In this document: piece after piece, positions 1-7,481 of the stretch
Position numbering within the stretch: position 1 is the first letter of the stretch
Layout of the letters: every line of letters starts with the position of its first letter
Notes under the pieces: generated by a model
The model's input: only the letters and a program-made list of their open reading frames with translations
Databases searched by the model: none
What the model was told of the DNA's origin: nothing
Program-made: the position numbers and the translations under genes
NCBI GenBank assembly: GCA_021158735.1
Contig: JAGGUC010000007.1
Coordinates: 1 to 15,245 of the forward strand
From: Desulfurococcales archaeon
GTDB lineage: Archaea > Thermoproteota > Thermoprotei_A > Sulfolobales > NBVN01
DNA: 15,245 nt
Direction of reading: 5' to 3'

Positions 1-233
1 GGGCAATTCTTGATGAAAGACAGAAAAAACCTTTCGAGAATTTTGATGACGTAAAGAAGAGAGCTAAGATACCGGACCCTATCTCCGTAATAACTGAGCG
101 TCTGCTGGCCGAAATAAAGGGTGAGGAGAGGTACTACCTGTTCATTAACCCGCCACCTAACGTTCTTAACGCCATAGTGATTGGATATCTACACAGGATA
201 TACAAACTACTTGGACTGGAGGAGAAGTCTTGA
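1..233 (+). CDS. C-terminal part of DUF655-like archaeal RNA-associated protein (partial)
   Basis: The frame is open from the first complete codon at position 3 to the TGA at 231-233, giving the last 76 residues of a protein that begins outside the window. It contains ILDERQKKPFENFDDVKKR followed by DPISVITERLLAEIKGEERY. This resembles the end of archaeal DUF655 proteins, which pair an OB-like region with a helix-hairpin-helix (the ILxERxKKPFxSFxD segment). The molecular function of that family is not established. The stop codon overlaps the TTG start of the next gene, so the two are probably co-transcribed and translationally coupled. The family call rests on remembered motif similarity only; that this is the true end of a coding region is much more certain. 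Confidence 0.6.
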   Translation, partial: AILDERQKKPFENFDDVKKRAKIPDPISVITERLLAEIKGEERYYLFINPPPNVLNAIVIGYLHRIYKLLGLEEKS

Positions 234-946
234 ATTACATAAGATTAGTCTTGGTTGAGCCTGAGGGAAGAATAAACTTCGGCTTTATACTCAGGCTGGC
301 TAGAAATTTTAATGTGAGCGACATATGTTTAGTTAAGCCCAAATTTGACTTAAGGGATCCTGAAATCTTGGAGTTTGCTGCTGGTGGCGTGCAGGCCCTG
401 GAAAACTGCCGCATCTGCAGTGAGTTGGAAGAGTGCTTAAAGGGTATAGACATCAGTGTTTGCACCACATCAAAGCTGGGTTCAGAGAAGGATGTTTTGA
501 GGCAAGGTGTATCCGTTACGGCCTTAAGGTACATACTCCCTGCAGCAGGAGGGGTTGCACTAGTTTTTGGTAGGGAAAGTGTTGGGCTGACAAGAGAAGA
601 ACTGAGTAAGTGTGACATCATATCGACCATAACTCTAAGGAGCGATTACAATGTAATGAACCTTTCTCATGCCATAGCAATTTATCTCTACGAGTTGAGC
701 AGGAGAAAAAGTCTTGAGGAAGAAGGCCTAACTATTGGGATAAAGTGCGATAAAAATACGTACAGAGCAATTATTAGACTGACTAAAGAAATCGCCTCAT
801 TATTAAGTGATGAGGAAGCACAAACAGCATTAAAGCATATGCTGGCTAGAGCTATGTTAACTAAGCCCGAGTGCAGTAGCTTGTACAAGTTCTTCAAAAA
901 AATATTGCATGAATTAAGGACCAGGAGATCAGGTGAAAGCACTTAA
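230..946 (+). CDS. trmJ: TrmJ-type tRNA (cytidine/uridine-32) 2'-O-methyltransferase, SpoU/TrmH superfamily
   Basis: This 238-residue protein shows the three SPOUT motifs of the TrmH family: motif 1 PEGRINFGFILRLARNF (residues 11-27, with the conserved Asn16), motif 2 VFGRESVGLTREEL (112-125) and motif 3 ITLRSDYNVMNLSHAIAI (about 134-151), which form the knotted S-adenosylmethionine site. Length and the helical C-terminal tail fit archaeal TrmJ, which 2'-O-methylates position 32 of tRNAs; other TrmH targets cannot be excluded. The start is TTG at 230, chosen because GGAGGAG at 218-224 lies five bases upstream and the codon overlaps the upstream stop. The gene ends about 100 bases before rpl10e, which has its own promoter. 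Confidence 0.82.
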   Translation: MNYIRLVLVEPEGRINFGFILRLARNFNVSDICLVKPKFDLRDPEILEFAAGGVQALENCRICSELEECLKGIDISVCTTSKLGSEKDVLRQGVSVTALRYILPAAGGVALVFGRESVGLTREELSKCDIISTITLRSDYNVMNLSHAIAIYLYELSRRKSLEEEGLTIGIKCDKNTYRAIIRLTKEIASLLSDEEAQTALKHMLARAMLTKPECSSLYKFFKKILHELRTRRSGEST

Positions 947-1005
947 ACTCGACTTAAGAGCTTAGCACATGAAATATGTTACTAATCTTAATAAAACCCA
1001 GAACC

Positions 1006-1014
1006 TTTATATTT
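1006..1014 (+). promoter_or_regulatory. TATA box for rpl10e
   Basis: TTTATATTT follows the purine-rich BRE-like stretch CAGAACC. A start site about 26 bases downstream would fall near 1036, giving a leader of about ten bases that just contains the GGTGAT ribosome binding site at 1034-1039. Confidence 0.5.
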
Positions 1015-1044
1015 TCTGGAACCATAGACCTCGGGTGATTGGGA

Positions 1045-1554
1045 ATGCCGCTGAGGCCTGCCAGATGCTACAAGGAATTGAAGAAGCCCCCCTACACTAG
1101 GAGAGAGTACATAGACGGTGTTCCACCGCCAAAGATAACTAAGTTCGTAATGGGTAACCCGAATGGAGAGTATGATGTAAAGCTTGAGCTGGTTTCCTTG
1201 GAGATGGCTCAGATAAGACACAATGCATTGGAGGCAGGAAGAGTCATCACTCACAAATACCTCAGTAAGAATGTAGGTGAGGATAAGTACGTCTTCATCA
1301 TAAGGCAGTACCCTCACCATGTCTTAAGAGAAAACAAAATGATGGCCTTCGCTGGGGCTGACAGGCTTCAGGATGGTATGAGGCAAGCATTCGGTAAACC
1401 AATAGGAACTGCTGCAAGGGTTCAGTTTGGCAGTGTAATAGCTGAGGTAAGAATAAGGAAGGAATACATTGAACAGGCTAAGGAGGCATTACGGAGATTG
1501 GAGTCTAAATTAGGGATCAATGCAAGGGTAGTTATTAGCGAGCTAAGTAAGTAG
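1045..1554 (+). CDS. rpl10e: Large-subunit ribosomal protein L10e (uL16)
   Basis: The protein starts MPLRPARCYK and carries the family signatures PYTRREYIDGVPPPKI, IRQYPHHVLRENKMM and DRLQDGMRQAFGKP. It is the archaeal/eukaryotic form of uL16, which sits at the tRNA-binding side of the large subunit near the peptidyl transferase centre. Length from the chosen ATG is 169 residues, normal for archaea. The frame also has an in-frame TTG at 1039, but the ATG at 1045 is preferred: it gives the conserved N-terminus and lies five bases after GGTGAT, complementary to the 16S 3' end. It stands as its own transcription unit with a TATA box upstream. Recognition is unambiguous. Confidence 0.96.
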   Translation: MPLRPARCYKELKKPPYTRREYIDGVPPPKITKFVMGNPNGEYDVKLELVSLEMAQIRHNALEAGRVITHKYLSKNVGEDKYVFIIRQYPHHVLRENKMMAFAGADRLQDGMRQAFGKPIGTAARVQFGSVIAEVRIRKEYIEQAKEALRRLESKLGINARVVISELSK

Positions 1555-1557
1555 TAA

Positions 1558-1575
1558 CTTATGCAATACTTTTAT
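1558..1575 (+). promoter_or_regulatory. Promoter element upstream of dph2, shared with pcna
   Basis: The 18-base string CTTATGCAATACTTTTAT matches the one before pcna (5562-5579) at 17 positions. The 3' part CTTTTATT is TATA-like; a start near 1599 would give a leader of about 33 bases. A second candidate, TTTATTTTA at 1590-1598, would give a leader of about 12 bases. Confidence 0.4.
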
Positions 1576-1632
1576 TAGCTTACTTACCGTTTATTTTACT
1601 TCTAATGTAGTTAAATAGTGTGAGACAAAGCA

Positions 1633-2634
1633 ATGACTAGATTAAGTGAATTATACTACTATAATACTGAATCAGTACTTAATTTAATTAAGAATAGGAA
1701 CGCGAGAAACGTGCTACTGCAGATACCTGAAGGACTGAAAGCACTCACATATAGCTTAGTTGATGAGCTAAGAAGTAAGTTACCTGCTGTCGAAGTAAAC
1801 ATAGATTTAACACCTACATACGGTTCTTGCTTAATAGACTCCGACGTGACCTCTTACTACGACTTAGTCATTAATTTAGGACATGAGAAATATCCTTACT
1901 GGAGTCCACCAAGTAATGTCTATTTTATTGACCTTCTCTACAAAAAACCATTAAACGATAGTGTAGTGGGTGAGTTAATATCGAAGATCCGTGAATTCGG
2001 TGATAGAGTTGCCTTGTATACCACGTCTCAGCATAAGCATGAGGTTAAGAAATTAGCTAAGACCTTATCATCAAATGGAATTAGTGTAGTTAGTAATCTC
2101 TCAAGAGCTGTAATACTCGGGTGCTGGTTCTCAGATCTTGACACAATATTAAATATTGTAGATGCTATAGTAGTTGTTTCGGGAGGTTATTTCCACAGCA
2201 TTGGGGTAGGTCTTAGGACACAAAATAGCAAACCTGTTATTAAAGTGGATCCTTATGAGCAGAGGGTAGAGCTAATAAATAGTAAAGTCTATGAGATCCT
2301 TAAGCTTAGGTACGGCAAAGTAATGAAAGCCTACGATGCAAGAAGGTGGCTACTCGTTTCTGGTACTAATGGACAGTACAGACCTAACATAATATCCAAA
2401 CTGAAGGACCTTCTTCATGACAATAGTATTGAGTACTACGTGCTTAAAACAGCGTTGCTAACAGAAAATATACTTAAAGATGCAGACACCTCAGACATAG
2501 ATGTCGTGGTAGTAACTTCCTGCCCTCGATTACCTATAGAAGACTTAAGTAGATACCATAAGCCAGTACTTACTCCTGGAGAAGCCCTTATGATACTGAA
2601 GGGTAGAATTAGCGACTACATTTTTCCATGGTAG
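1633..2634 (+). CDS. dph2: Diphthamide synthase, radical-SAM-like 4Fe-4S enzyme Dph2
   Basis: Archaeal Dph2 transfers the 3-amino-3-carboxypropyl group of S-adenosylmethionine to a histidine of elongation factor 2, the first step of diphthamide synthesis. The 333-residue length is typical. The three cluster-binding cysteines of the family are present in three separate domains: Cys66 in PTYGSC, Cys164 in VILGCWFSD and Cys297 in VVTSCPRLPIED. The early LLQIPEGLK segment is also characteristic. The ATG at 1633 is the first methionine; no strong ribosome binding site precedes it. The end overlaps the methyltransferase start by seven bases. Neighbours in translation (L10e, rRNA methyltransferase) fit its role. 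Confidence 0.92.
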   Translation: MTRLSELYYYNTESVLNLIKNRNARNVLLQIPEGLKALTYSLVDELRSKLPAVEVNIDLTPTYGSCLIDSDVTSYYDLVINLGHEKYPYWSPPSNVYFIDLLYKKPLNDSVVGELISKIREFGDRVALYTTSQHKHEVKKLAKTLSSNGISVVSNLSRAVILGCWFSDLDTILNIVDAIVVVSGGYFHSIGVGLRTQNSKPVIKVDPYEQRVELINSKVYEILKLRYGKVMKAYDARRWLLVSGTNGQYRPNIISKLKDLLHDNSIEYYVLKTALLTENILKDADTSDIDVVVVTSCPRLPIEDLSRYHKPVLTPGEALMILKGRISDYIFPW

Positions 2635-3302
2635 GGACCGTGCTAGAGTTACTGAATAAGAAGGACCTTGAATTAGCTCTTGAGCTGATACCTGGGTTTC
2701 CAAACCCGCGCGAAGACTTAGAGCAGTACTTAACTCCATCAGATATAGCTGCTGACATACTGTGGCATGCATACATGCATAAGGACATTCGCGGCAAACT
2801 GATCATAGACCTCGGTTGTGGGACAGGTAAGTTATTGTTTGGAGCACTCATGCTTGGAGCTAGGTATGGTCTGTGTATTGATGTAGATTATAGTGCTCTT
2901 CAACTCGGTAGGGACACTATGCTCACCTACGTAAACACACCCTTCGATGTAGTTGCTACTGATTTAAGGAGGGGAAATCCCCCTATAGCTCCTGAGGAGA
3001 TTACTTACACGGAGAGAAAGGTCGACTGTACTGTAATAATGAATCCTCCGTTCGGGGTCAAATCTAGGAAGGCAGATTTTGACTTTATTAGAATCGCCAT
3101 GAAGATCTGCGATACTATTTACTCCCTTCACAAAAACATTCCAAAAAGCTTAAAAATTCTTGGCAAGATCTGTGAAGAGCAAAACTATAGGTTCTTCATC
3201 GTTAACAAATACCGCTTTCCAATTAGCTGGTTCCTACCTAAGCACAGGGAGAAAAAGCACATAGTTAATGTTGTCTTAGTTAGGCTTAAAAGAATTTTAT
3301 AG
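2628..3302 (+). CDS. METTL5-like N6-adenine rRNA methyltransferase (COG2263 type)
   Basis: This is a Rossmann-fold methyltransferase. Motif I is DLGCGTG at residues 61-67, an acidic SAM-ribose position follows at CIDVD (83-87), and the catalytic NPPFG motif at 139-143 is the amino-methyltransferase type used on adenine N6. The N-terminal FPNPREDLEQYLTPSDIAA is the hallmark of the archaeal relatives of METTL5, which makes m6A in small-subunit rRNA. The rRNA target here is inferred from that family. The ATG at 2628 overlaps dph2 by seven bases; a GTG at 2640, preceded by GGTAGGG, is an alternative start and neither is decided. It lies in a run of translation and RNA-processing genes. Confidence 0.8.
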   Translation: MVGTVLELLNKKDLELALELIPGFPNPREDLEQYLTPSDIAADILWHAYMHKDIRGKLIIDLGCGTGKLLFGALMLGARYGLCIDVDYSALQLGRDTMLTYVNTPFDVVATDLRRGNPPIAPEEITYTERKVDCTVIMNPPFGVKSRKADFDFIRIAMKICDTIYSLHKNIPKSLKILGKICEEQNYRFFIVNKYRFPISWFLPKHREKKHIVNVVLVRLKRIL

Positions 3303-3318
3303 CGGGAGTGTAGACAAG

Positions 3319-3912
3319 ATGGGAGAGGTGGTGAGTAGGGTCAGTGAGATCGATGGCAAGGCAGTAGTGCCTGGCGATGCTGTATGTGTGATAGAGGAGT
3401 TCATGCCAGGAGCGTGGACATATGTTGCTAACGGCATTATCAGGGCTGCCGTAGCTGGTAAAGTACAGGTAGATATAGTAACCAGAACTGTAAGTGTTAA
3501 ACCATTCGTAAAGCTTTTCGAGATCCCGGTACGGGGTCACTATGTTTACGGCTACGTTGTTATGGTTAGAGACGAATTCGCTATAGCGAAAATAACAAGT
3601 AGCGCCCATCACGTTAGGTACGCTAGTGCATTTACGGGTTTACTCCACATATCACAGTCATCAGACAGATTCATAAAGAACCTCTATGACGTCCTGAGGG
3701 TAGGTGACATAGTGAAAGCCAAAGTATTAAATGATGCTACTCCATACAATCTGACATTAAAGGAGCCGAAGTTAGGTGTTGTTATGGCTTTCTGCGGCAT
3801 GTGCGGTAGCAAATTAATGAAGCTAAGTTCAGATACCCTGAAATGCCCATCATGCGGCAACATAGAGAAGAGGAAGGTAAGCATAGACTATGGTAATTTA
3901 AAAGGATTATAG
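3319..3912 (+). CDS. csl4: Exosome subunit Csl4 (S1 domain and zinc ribbon)
   Basis: Csl4 caps the archaeal exosome ring and helps recruit substrate RNA and DnaG for 3'-5' degradation or tailing. The N-terminal domain begins VVPGDAVCVIEEFMPG (16-31). An S1 RNA-binding domain spans roughly 74-150 (VYGYVVMVRDEFAIAKI, TGLLHISQ, VGDIVKAKVL). A C-terminal zinc ribbon has cysteines 159, 162, 176 and 179 (CGMC and CPSC). Length 197 is normal. ATG at 3319 is used; in-frame GTG codons at 3328 and 3331 are possible alternatives. The spacing of 16 bases from the preceding gene and two to the next supports co-transcription. Confidence 0.92.
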   Translation: MGEVVSRVSEIDGKAVVPGDAVCVIEEFMPGAWTYVANGIIRAAVAGKVQVDIVTRTVSVKPFVKLFEIPVRGHYVYGYVVMVRDEFAIAKITSSAHHVRYASAFTGLLHISQSSDRFIKNLYDVLRVGDIVKAKVLNDATPYNLTLKEPKLGVVMAFCGMCGSKLMKLSSDTLKCPSCGNIEKRKVSIDYGNLKGL

Positions 3913-3914
3913 TC

Positions 3915-4523
3915 ATGGTTCTGAAACTGACTTTAAATTGCGGAAGTACAGAAAACTGCATTGACTTAGCTAGTTTTATCTTAGAGTATAGGGGTGTCAA
4001 TGCTTCATTGATAAAGTATGAAGTAAAAAATAATTGCCTAGAGATACTTATTTACGGTACAGCAGCTGAAAAATCAAATGCTAAGGTAGCCATACTTAAG
4101 GCTTTCAGGGAGTGGAGACACATTACCTCCTGGAAAAAAGAGAGTGGTGAGGTAGAGGTTAAGTATTTAGTGAAGGCCGTTGGCAAACCATTTATTACTG
4201 AAGCACTTATAGAGGTCTTAAACATTGATGGAATTAAGGCAGAGGTAAGGGATGGACGATTGAAGTGTAATGCTGGTTGGAATGTCATTTACTCTATTGC
4301 ATCCAAGTTAGCTAGCGCGCTTGAAGATCTAGCACACATATATCCTAAGTCATCTCACTCAGCTAAGGCTCTTATAACCTCTTATGCAGTGCTAGCTAAC
4401 GTCAGTGTAAGTGAGGCATTAAATTACTTAAGAGAGGCTAGGGCAATATCAGTAAGTGGACATAGGGTGCTAGTTAAAAAGGAGTGGAGGTGCTTATTAA
4501 GGGAGCTACTAGAACGAAAATAG
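3915..4523 (+). CDS. Conserved archaeal protein, probably DUF2067
   Basis: This 202-residue protein has no catalytic motif or membrane segment that I can see. An alpha/beta N-terminal half (about 1-130) contains two alternating strand-helix units, and a helical C-terminal part (about 135-200) is rich in Ala, Ser and Lys. I associate the position between csl4 and rpoL in crenarchaeal genomes with DUF2067, a family without known biochemistry; this is recall plus context, not a motif match. The ATG lies two bases after the csl4 stop, and the stop is directly followed by the ribosome binding site for rpoL, so it belongs to the same operon. A role near RNA decay or transcription is inference from neighbours. 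Confidence 0.5.
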   Translation: MVLKLTLNCGSTENCIDLASFILEYRGVNASLIKYEVKNNCLEILIYGTAAEKSNAKVAILKAFREWRHITSWKKESGEVEVKYLVKAVGKPFITEALIEVLNIDGIKAEVRDGRLKCNAGWNVIYSIASKLASALEDLAHIYPKSSHSAKALITSYAVLANVSVSEALNYLREARAISVSGHRVLVKKEWRCLLRELLERK

Positions 4524-4532
4524 GTGTTAATA

Positions 4533-4823
4533 GTGAAAATAGAATTAAGAAAGTTAACAGATAGGGAAGTGGTCATAAGGTTACTTAACGAAGATCACAC
4601 ACTAGGTAATCTGATAGCTAAAATGGCATTAAAGCACCCGCACGTTAAGATGGCTGCATACGTTATTGAGCACCCTCTGGAGGGCAGTCCTACAGTCAGG
4701 ATAATAACTGACGGAGAGGTAAGAGCTATTGACGTACTAAAGGACGTAATTAGGGAGTCAAAGGATATATCTAGCAAAATACTTGACATACTGAACACCA
4801 TGTTTTCAGGTAGGGGGTCGTGA
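4533..4823 (+). CDS. rpoL: DNA-directed RNA polymerase subunit L (Rpo11)
   Basis: This is the archaeal counterpart of Rpb11, which pairs with subunit D to nucleate assembly of RNA polymerase. NEDHTLGNLIAKMALKHPHV and AAYVIEHPLEGSPTVRIIT are the typical segments, and the C-terminal helix follows. Length is 96 residues from the chosen GTG at 4533, which has GGTG at 4523-4526 six bases upstream; an in-frame GTG at 4524 adds three residues but lies directly on the upstream stop with no room for a binding site. The stop codon overlaps the GTG start of the next gene by four bases (GTGA), indicating coupled translation. Confidence 0.93.
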   Translation: MKIELRKLTDREVVIRLLNEDHTLGNLIAKMALKHPHVKMAAYVIEHPLEGSPTVRIITDGEVRAIDVLKDVIRESKDISSKILDILNTMFSGRGS

Positions 4824-5140
4824 TTCTTAAGAGTGAGACCAGAGTACTGTTTATATACACCATAAAATACGGTAAAATTAATGCTGGACTCAAGTTCTAC
4901 GCCATAATCCGTGGAGATAAAGGCCTAGAGCACTTGGGCTTGGCTGCTAGTAGCATTGAGGACATCATCTATGAATTAAGAAGAAGAGGTATTTTAGATG
5001 AAGTTAGGGTTATTGTTAGCTTAGATAGTCCAGCACTTCCTTATAAGAGTATTAGTGGTGTTAAACCTGTATGGGTTCACAGGATCCTGAAGTTACTTAG
5101 CACGCTTGAGAAAGAAGTAGTTAGGTTAATAGGGATGTAA
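4820..5140 (+). CDS. Unrecognised 106-residue protein between rpoL and tfs
   Basis: I do not recognise this family. The reading frame starts with GTG at 4820 inside the rpoL stop (GTGA overlap), after the G-rich GGTAGGGGG, and ends 20 bases before tfs, so it is almost certainly translated. The protein looks like a small alpha/beta fold: a strand-rich first half (RVLFIYTIKYGKINAGLKFYAII), a helix (SSIEDIIYELRRRGI), another strand (VRVIVSLD) and a long C-terminal helix (VHRILKLLSTLEKEVVRLIG). There are no cysteines, no signal peptide and no membrane segment. Being locked between an RNA polymerase subunit and its cleavage factor suggests a role with transcription, but that is inference from position only. 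Confidence 0.75.
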   Translation: MILKSETRVLFIYTIKYGKINAGLKFYAIIRGDKGLEHLGLAASSIEDIIYELRRRGILDEVRVIVSLDSPALPYKSISGVKPVWVHRILKLLSTLEKEVVRLIGM

Positions 5141-5160
5141 CGTGTAAGAATCCAAAGGGT

Positions 5161-5511
5161 ATGGTGATGAATATACAGTTTTGCCCTAAGTGTGGCTCAA
5201 TATTAATACCAAAGAAGGAGGGCGGTAAGGCAGTACTTGTATGCCCTAAGTGTGGACTTAAGCTTGAACCGCAGGGAAATGTTAGGGTTAGAATCAGTAA
5301 GAAGCTTGAGCATAAAGAAACAGAAAAAATGTATATTCTTGATACAGATGAAATATTTAAAGGGGTTCCGAAGGCTACGGGTGTTAAGTGTCCCAAGTGC
5401 GGGCATGATGAAGCTTACTATACAATAATACAGACAAGAAGAGCTGATGAACCGCCAACTAGGATATACAAGTGTACTAAGTGTGGGCATGTATGGCGTG
5501 AATATGAGTAA
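5161..5511 (+). CDS. tfs: Transcript cleavage factor TFS (TFIIS/RPB9-like)
   Basis: TFS inserts a zinc ribbon into the RNA polymerase secondary channel and stimulates cleavage of backtracked RNA. The N-terminal ribbon has Cys8, 11, 28 and 31; the C-terminal ribbon has Cys77, 80, 105 and 108 (numbering from 5161). The catalytic hairpin acids are intact in RRADEPPTR (Asp96, Glu97), so this copy should be cleavage-competent rather than an inhibitory paralogue. The length of 116 residues is slightly above the usual value of about 110. An ATG at 5167 giving MNIQFCPKCG is equally plausible; both lie within ATGGTGATG. It is the last gene before a 105-base gap that carries the pcna promoter. Confidence 0.92.
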   Translation: MVMNIQFCPKCGSILIPKKEGGKAVLVCPKCGLKLEPQGNVRVRISKKLEHKETEKMYILDTDEIFKGVPKATGVKCPKCGHDEAYYTIIQTRRADEPPTRIYKCTKCGHVWREYE

Positions 5512-5512
5512 C

Positions 5513-5527
5513 TAGCTGATATAGCTA
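5513..5527. repeat. Short inverted repeat after tfs
   Basis: TAGCT and AGCTA flank a five-base loop just after the tfs stop codon. It could be a weak 3'-end structure, but five A/T-rich pairs may be chance. Confidence 0.25.
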
Positions 5528-5561
5528 CTAGGAACTCTACTTAACCCGATACTCCTGGTAT

Positions 5562-5581
5562 CTTATGCAGTACTTTTATAT
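5562..5581 (+). promoter_or_regulatory. pcna promoter with TATA box
   Basis: CTTTTATAT (5573-5581) is a good archaeal TATA box. A start near 5603 leaves a short leader with GGTGG at 5606-5610, six bases before the TTG start at 5617. The upstream bases repeat the element seen before dph2. Confidence 0.55.
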
Positions 5582-5616
5582 CTTTAAATACCGAATTCAT
5601 TTAATGGTGGTTTGAT

Positions 5617-6363
5617 TTGAGGATAACCTTCAGCGATGCTAGGTTATGGAGATACGTAATGAGTTCTGTAGGGAAATTCATAGAGCTCGGTAGCCTTTAC
5701 ATTAGCGAATCAGGCCTGTCTTTTAAGGCCATGGACCCGTCAAGAACGTCTTTGACCGAATTCATAATTCCGCGCGAAGCATTCGACGAATTTAATGTTG
5801 ATGGTGAGCACAGACTGACATTAAATATAGAGGATATAAGTAAGATCTTGAGAACCGCTGAGAAGGATGATAAAATAAGTATTGAATGGACTGAGTCAGC
5901 TATAACCCTGACATTCGAGAGGAGAGGCGTCCCTAGGTCATTTACACTACCCATACAGACAGCTGTGGAGGCTGAGGAAATTCCTGAGTTAAGCCTAGAC
6001 TTAAAGAACAAATACAAAATGAGTGGAGCTGTGCTTTATGAGTCGATTAAGGGTATTGAAGATGTTGGCGATGTTCTTAGGATTGAGGGTGATGAGCGGT
6101 ATCTGAGCTTAAAATCCATTAGCGACATAGGTGAGGCGGAAGTAGTCTTGAACGTAGAAGGAGGAACTCTTGAAGAAGCAGAGGTAGGTGATCCAGGATT
6201 TTCCGTAGCCTTCAGTATAGAATATTTTAGCTACATGAAGCTACCGGTCAAGCTAGCTGACTACGTTTACTTAAGAGCGGATAACGACATGCCGTGTCAT
6301 TTGGAACTCAACTATGTTCAGGGTGCCAAATTCAATTACTATGTCGCTCCACGAGTTGAGTAG
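5617..6363 (+). CDS. pcn: DNA polymerase sliding clamp PCNA
   Basis: The sliding clamp encircles DNA and tethers polymerase, Fen1 and ligase. The 248-residue length and the two-fold internal architecture fit: LYISESGLSFKAMDPSRTSLTEFIIPREAF in the first domain, the interdomain stretch near TLPIQTAVEAEEIPEL, and the C-terminal KLADYVYLRADNDMPCHLEL. Start is TTG at 5617, giving MRITFSDARLW, the normal PCNA N-terminus; GGTGG six bases upstream supports it. Crenarchaea usually have several PCNA subunits forming heterotrimers; only one is in this window, so which subunit it is cannot be told from the sequence. The end overlaps or abuts priS. Confidence 0.95.
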   Translation: MRITFSDARLWRYVMSSVGKFIELGSLYISESGLSFKAMDPSRTSLTEFIIPREAFDEFNVDGEHRLTLNIEDISKILRTAEKDDKISIEWTESAITLTFERRGVPRSFTLPIQTAVEAEEIPELSLDLKNKYKMSGAVLYESIKGIEDVGDVLRIEGDERYLSLKSISDIGEAEVVLNVEGGTLEEAEVGDPGFSVAFSIEYFSYMKLPVKLADYVYLRADNDMPCHLELNYVQGAKFNYYVAPRVE

Positions 6364-6370
6364 TGTGAAG

Positions 6371-7396
6371 ATGCGGAATGACTATGTAAGGAATTTACTT
6401 CGACGTTACTACTCCGCAGCTGATTTTCACCTCCCCAACGACTTCGTGCTTAGGGAATTCGCTTTCCAGCAGTACTCCAGTAGGACATACATAAGGCATT
6501 TTTCATTTCAAAGTAAGGCCCTCCTTAAAGAGTATCTTATTACACACACGCCAAGACAGGCATATTACTCAGCAGCACTTTACAGAGACCCTGCAGCTGA
6601 AAAAATGGAGGATAAGGACTGGATAGGCTCTGAACTCATGTTTGATATTGACTCAGATCACATAATCGGGTGTAAGTACACTGAACTTCAGGTGAATTCA
6701 CTAAAAGTAACAATAATAAGTAAGGAGTGTATAGAGTTAGCTAAAGATCACGTGCTTAGACTGTTAGATATACTTAAGAACGACTTCGGGTTTTCAAAAG
6801 ATGAGATATTAGTATACTTTAGTGGTAATAGAGGCTTCCACGTTGTTGTGCACCCCTCCGATGAAGAGTGGTTGAAGCTGAACCCCTACCTAAGGCGTGA
6901 AATCGTGGATTACATTAAGGGGATAGGACTTGACTTAGACATAGTAATGCCTAAGCCTAGGAAAGGCATTATACTACATCAGCTCCCCTCGGAGTGCGGA
7001 GGGTGGAGAGGTAGGATAGCTGAAAAAGCAGGAAATTATAGTGAAGCCTTAGCTAATGTAAGTACCATTCTCAATGAACTAACTGTCAGCGTAGATGAGC
7101 AGGTAACCCAGGATATCTCTAGATTAATTAGAATTCCAGGAACAATAAATGGTAAGTCAGGCATTCCAGCTAGGATACTGCCGACGGAAAGCCATATAGT
7201 AGAGTTCGAGTATGGCCCACACCTATCTCCGTTTCAAGGTTATGCAGCAGTTACCTTAAATATCAGAAAACTACCTAGGAACATCAATGTTTTAGGGCAC
7301 GAAATAATTGCCAGTACGGAAATTCAAAAGCTACCCTTACCAGTCGCTATATTCTTAGCACTGAATGATCTGGCTATCATTAAGTCGATTATTTAG
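6371..7396 (+). CDS. priS: DNA primase small (catalytic) subunit PriS
   Basis: PriS makes the primers for DNA replication. Catalytic carboxylates are present: FDIDSD (Asp92 and Asp94 from the 6371 start) and the third in VTQDISRLIRIP (Asp248); the nucleotide-binding SGNRGFH follows at 151-157. The N-terminal RRYYSAADFHLPNDFVLREFAFQ and the late LIRIPGTINGKSG match Sulfolobus PriS closely. The zinc-binding insertion usually found right after the DID motif is shortened, with only Cys101 and Cys120 left. The start is uncertain: ATG 6371, GTG 6365, ATG 6341 (overlapping pcna) and ATG 6314 are in frame, and no convincing ribosome binding site decides. Downstream lies the GINS gene, a common archaeal pairing. 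Confidence 0.93.
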   Translation: MRNDYVRNLLRRYYSAADFHLPNDFVLREFAFQQYSSRTYIRHFSFQSKALLKEYLITHTPRQAYYSAALYRDPAAEKMEDKDWIGSELMFDIDSDHIIGCKYTELQVNSLKVTIISKECIELAKDHVLRLLDILKNDFGFSKDEILVYFSGNRGFHVVVHPSDEEWLKLNPYLRREIVDYIKGIGLDLDIVMPKPRKGIILHQLPSECGGWRGRIAEKAGNYSEALANVSTILNELTVSVDEQVTQDISRLIRIPGTINGKSGIPARILPTESHIVEFEYGPHLSPFQGYAAVTLNIRKLPRNINVLGHEIIASTEIQKLPLPVAIFLALNDLAIIKSII

Positions 7397-7471
7397 TGTT
7401 ACTGAAGTACTCCGTTATTAGTTTAACCCGAAGAATGATATCAAAAGATCTTATCCATGTCACTATGTCTA

Positions 7472-7481
7472 TACTTTATAT
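7472..7481 (+). promoter_or_regulatory. Possible TATA box before the GINS gene
   Basis: ACTTTATATT lies 26 bases upstream of about 7503, right at the preferred ATG at 7504. If the true start is 7504, this region is noncoding and could be a promoter for an almost leaderless message. The GAGGT at 7491-7495 argues instead for translation from a longer transcript. Confidence 0.3.

Noticed and set aside
235..942. Minus-strand open frames opposite trmJ
   Set aside because: They are shadows of a clearly recognised gene and have no binding sites or family motifs.
988..1320. 110-residue minus-strand frame opposite rpl10e
   Set aside because: Antisense to a highly conserved ribosomal protein gene and covering its promoter.
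5605..5616. ATG-GTG-GTT-TGA mini-frame just before the pcna start
   Set aside because: Three codons that coincide with the ribosome binding site; most likely chance.
6089..6106. GTGATGA followed by CTGA inside pcna, as a possible C/D RNA
   Set aside because: The guide space is only seven bases, no D' or C' boxes follow, and the sequence is explained by the pcna reading frame.
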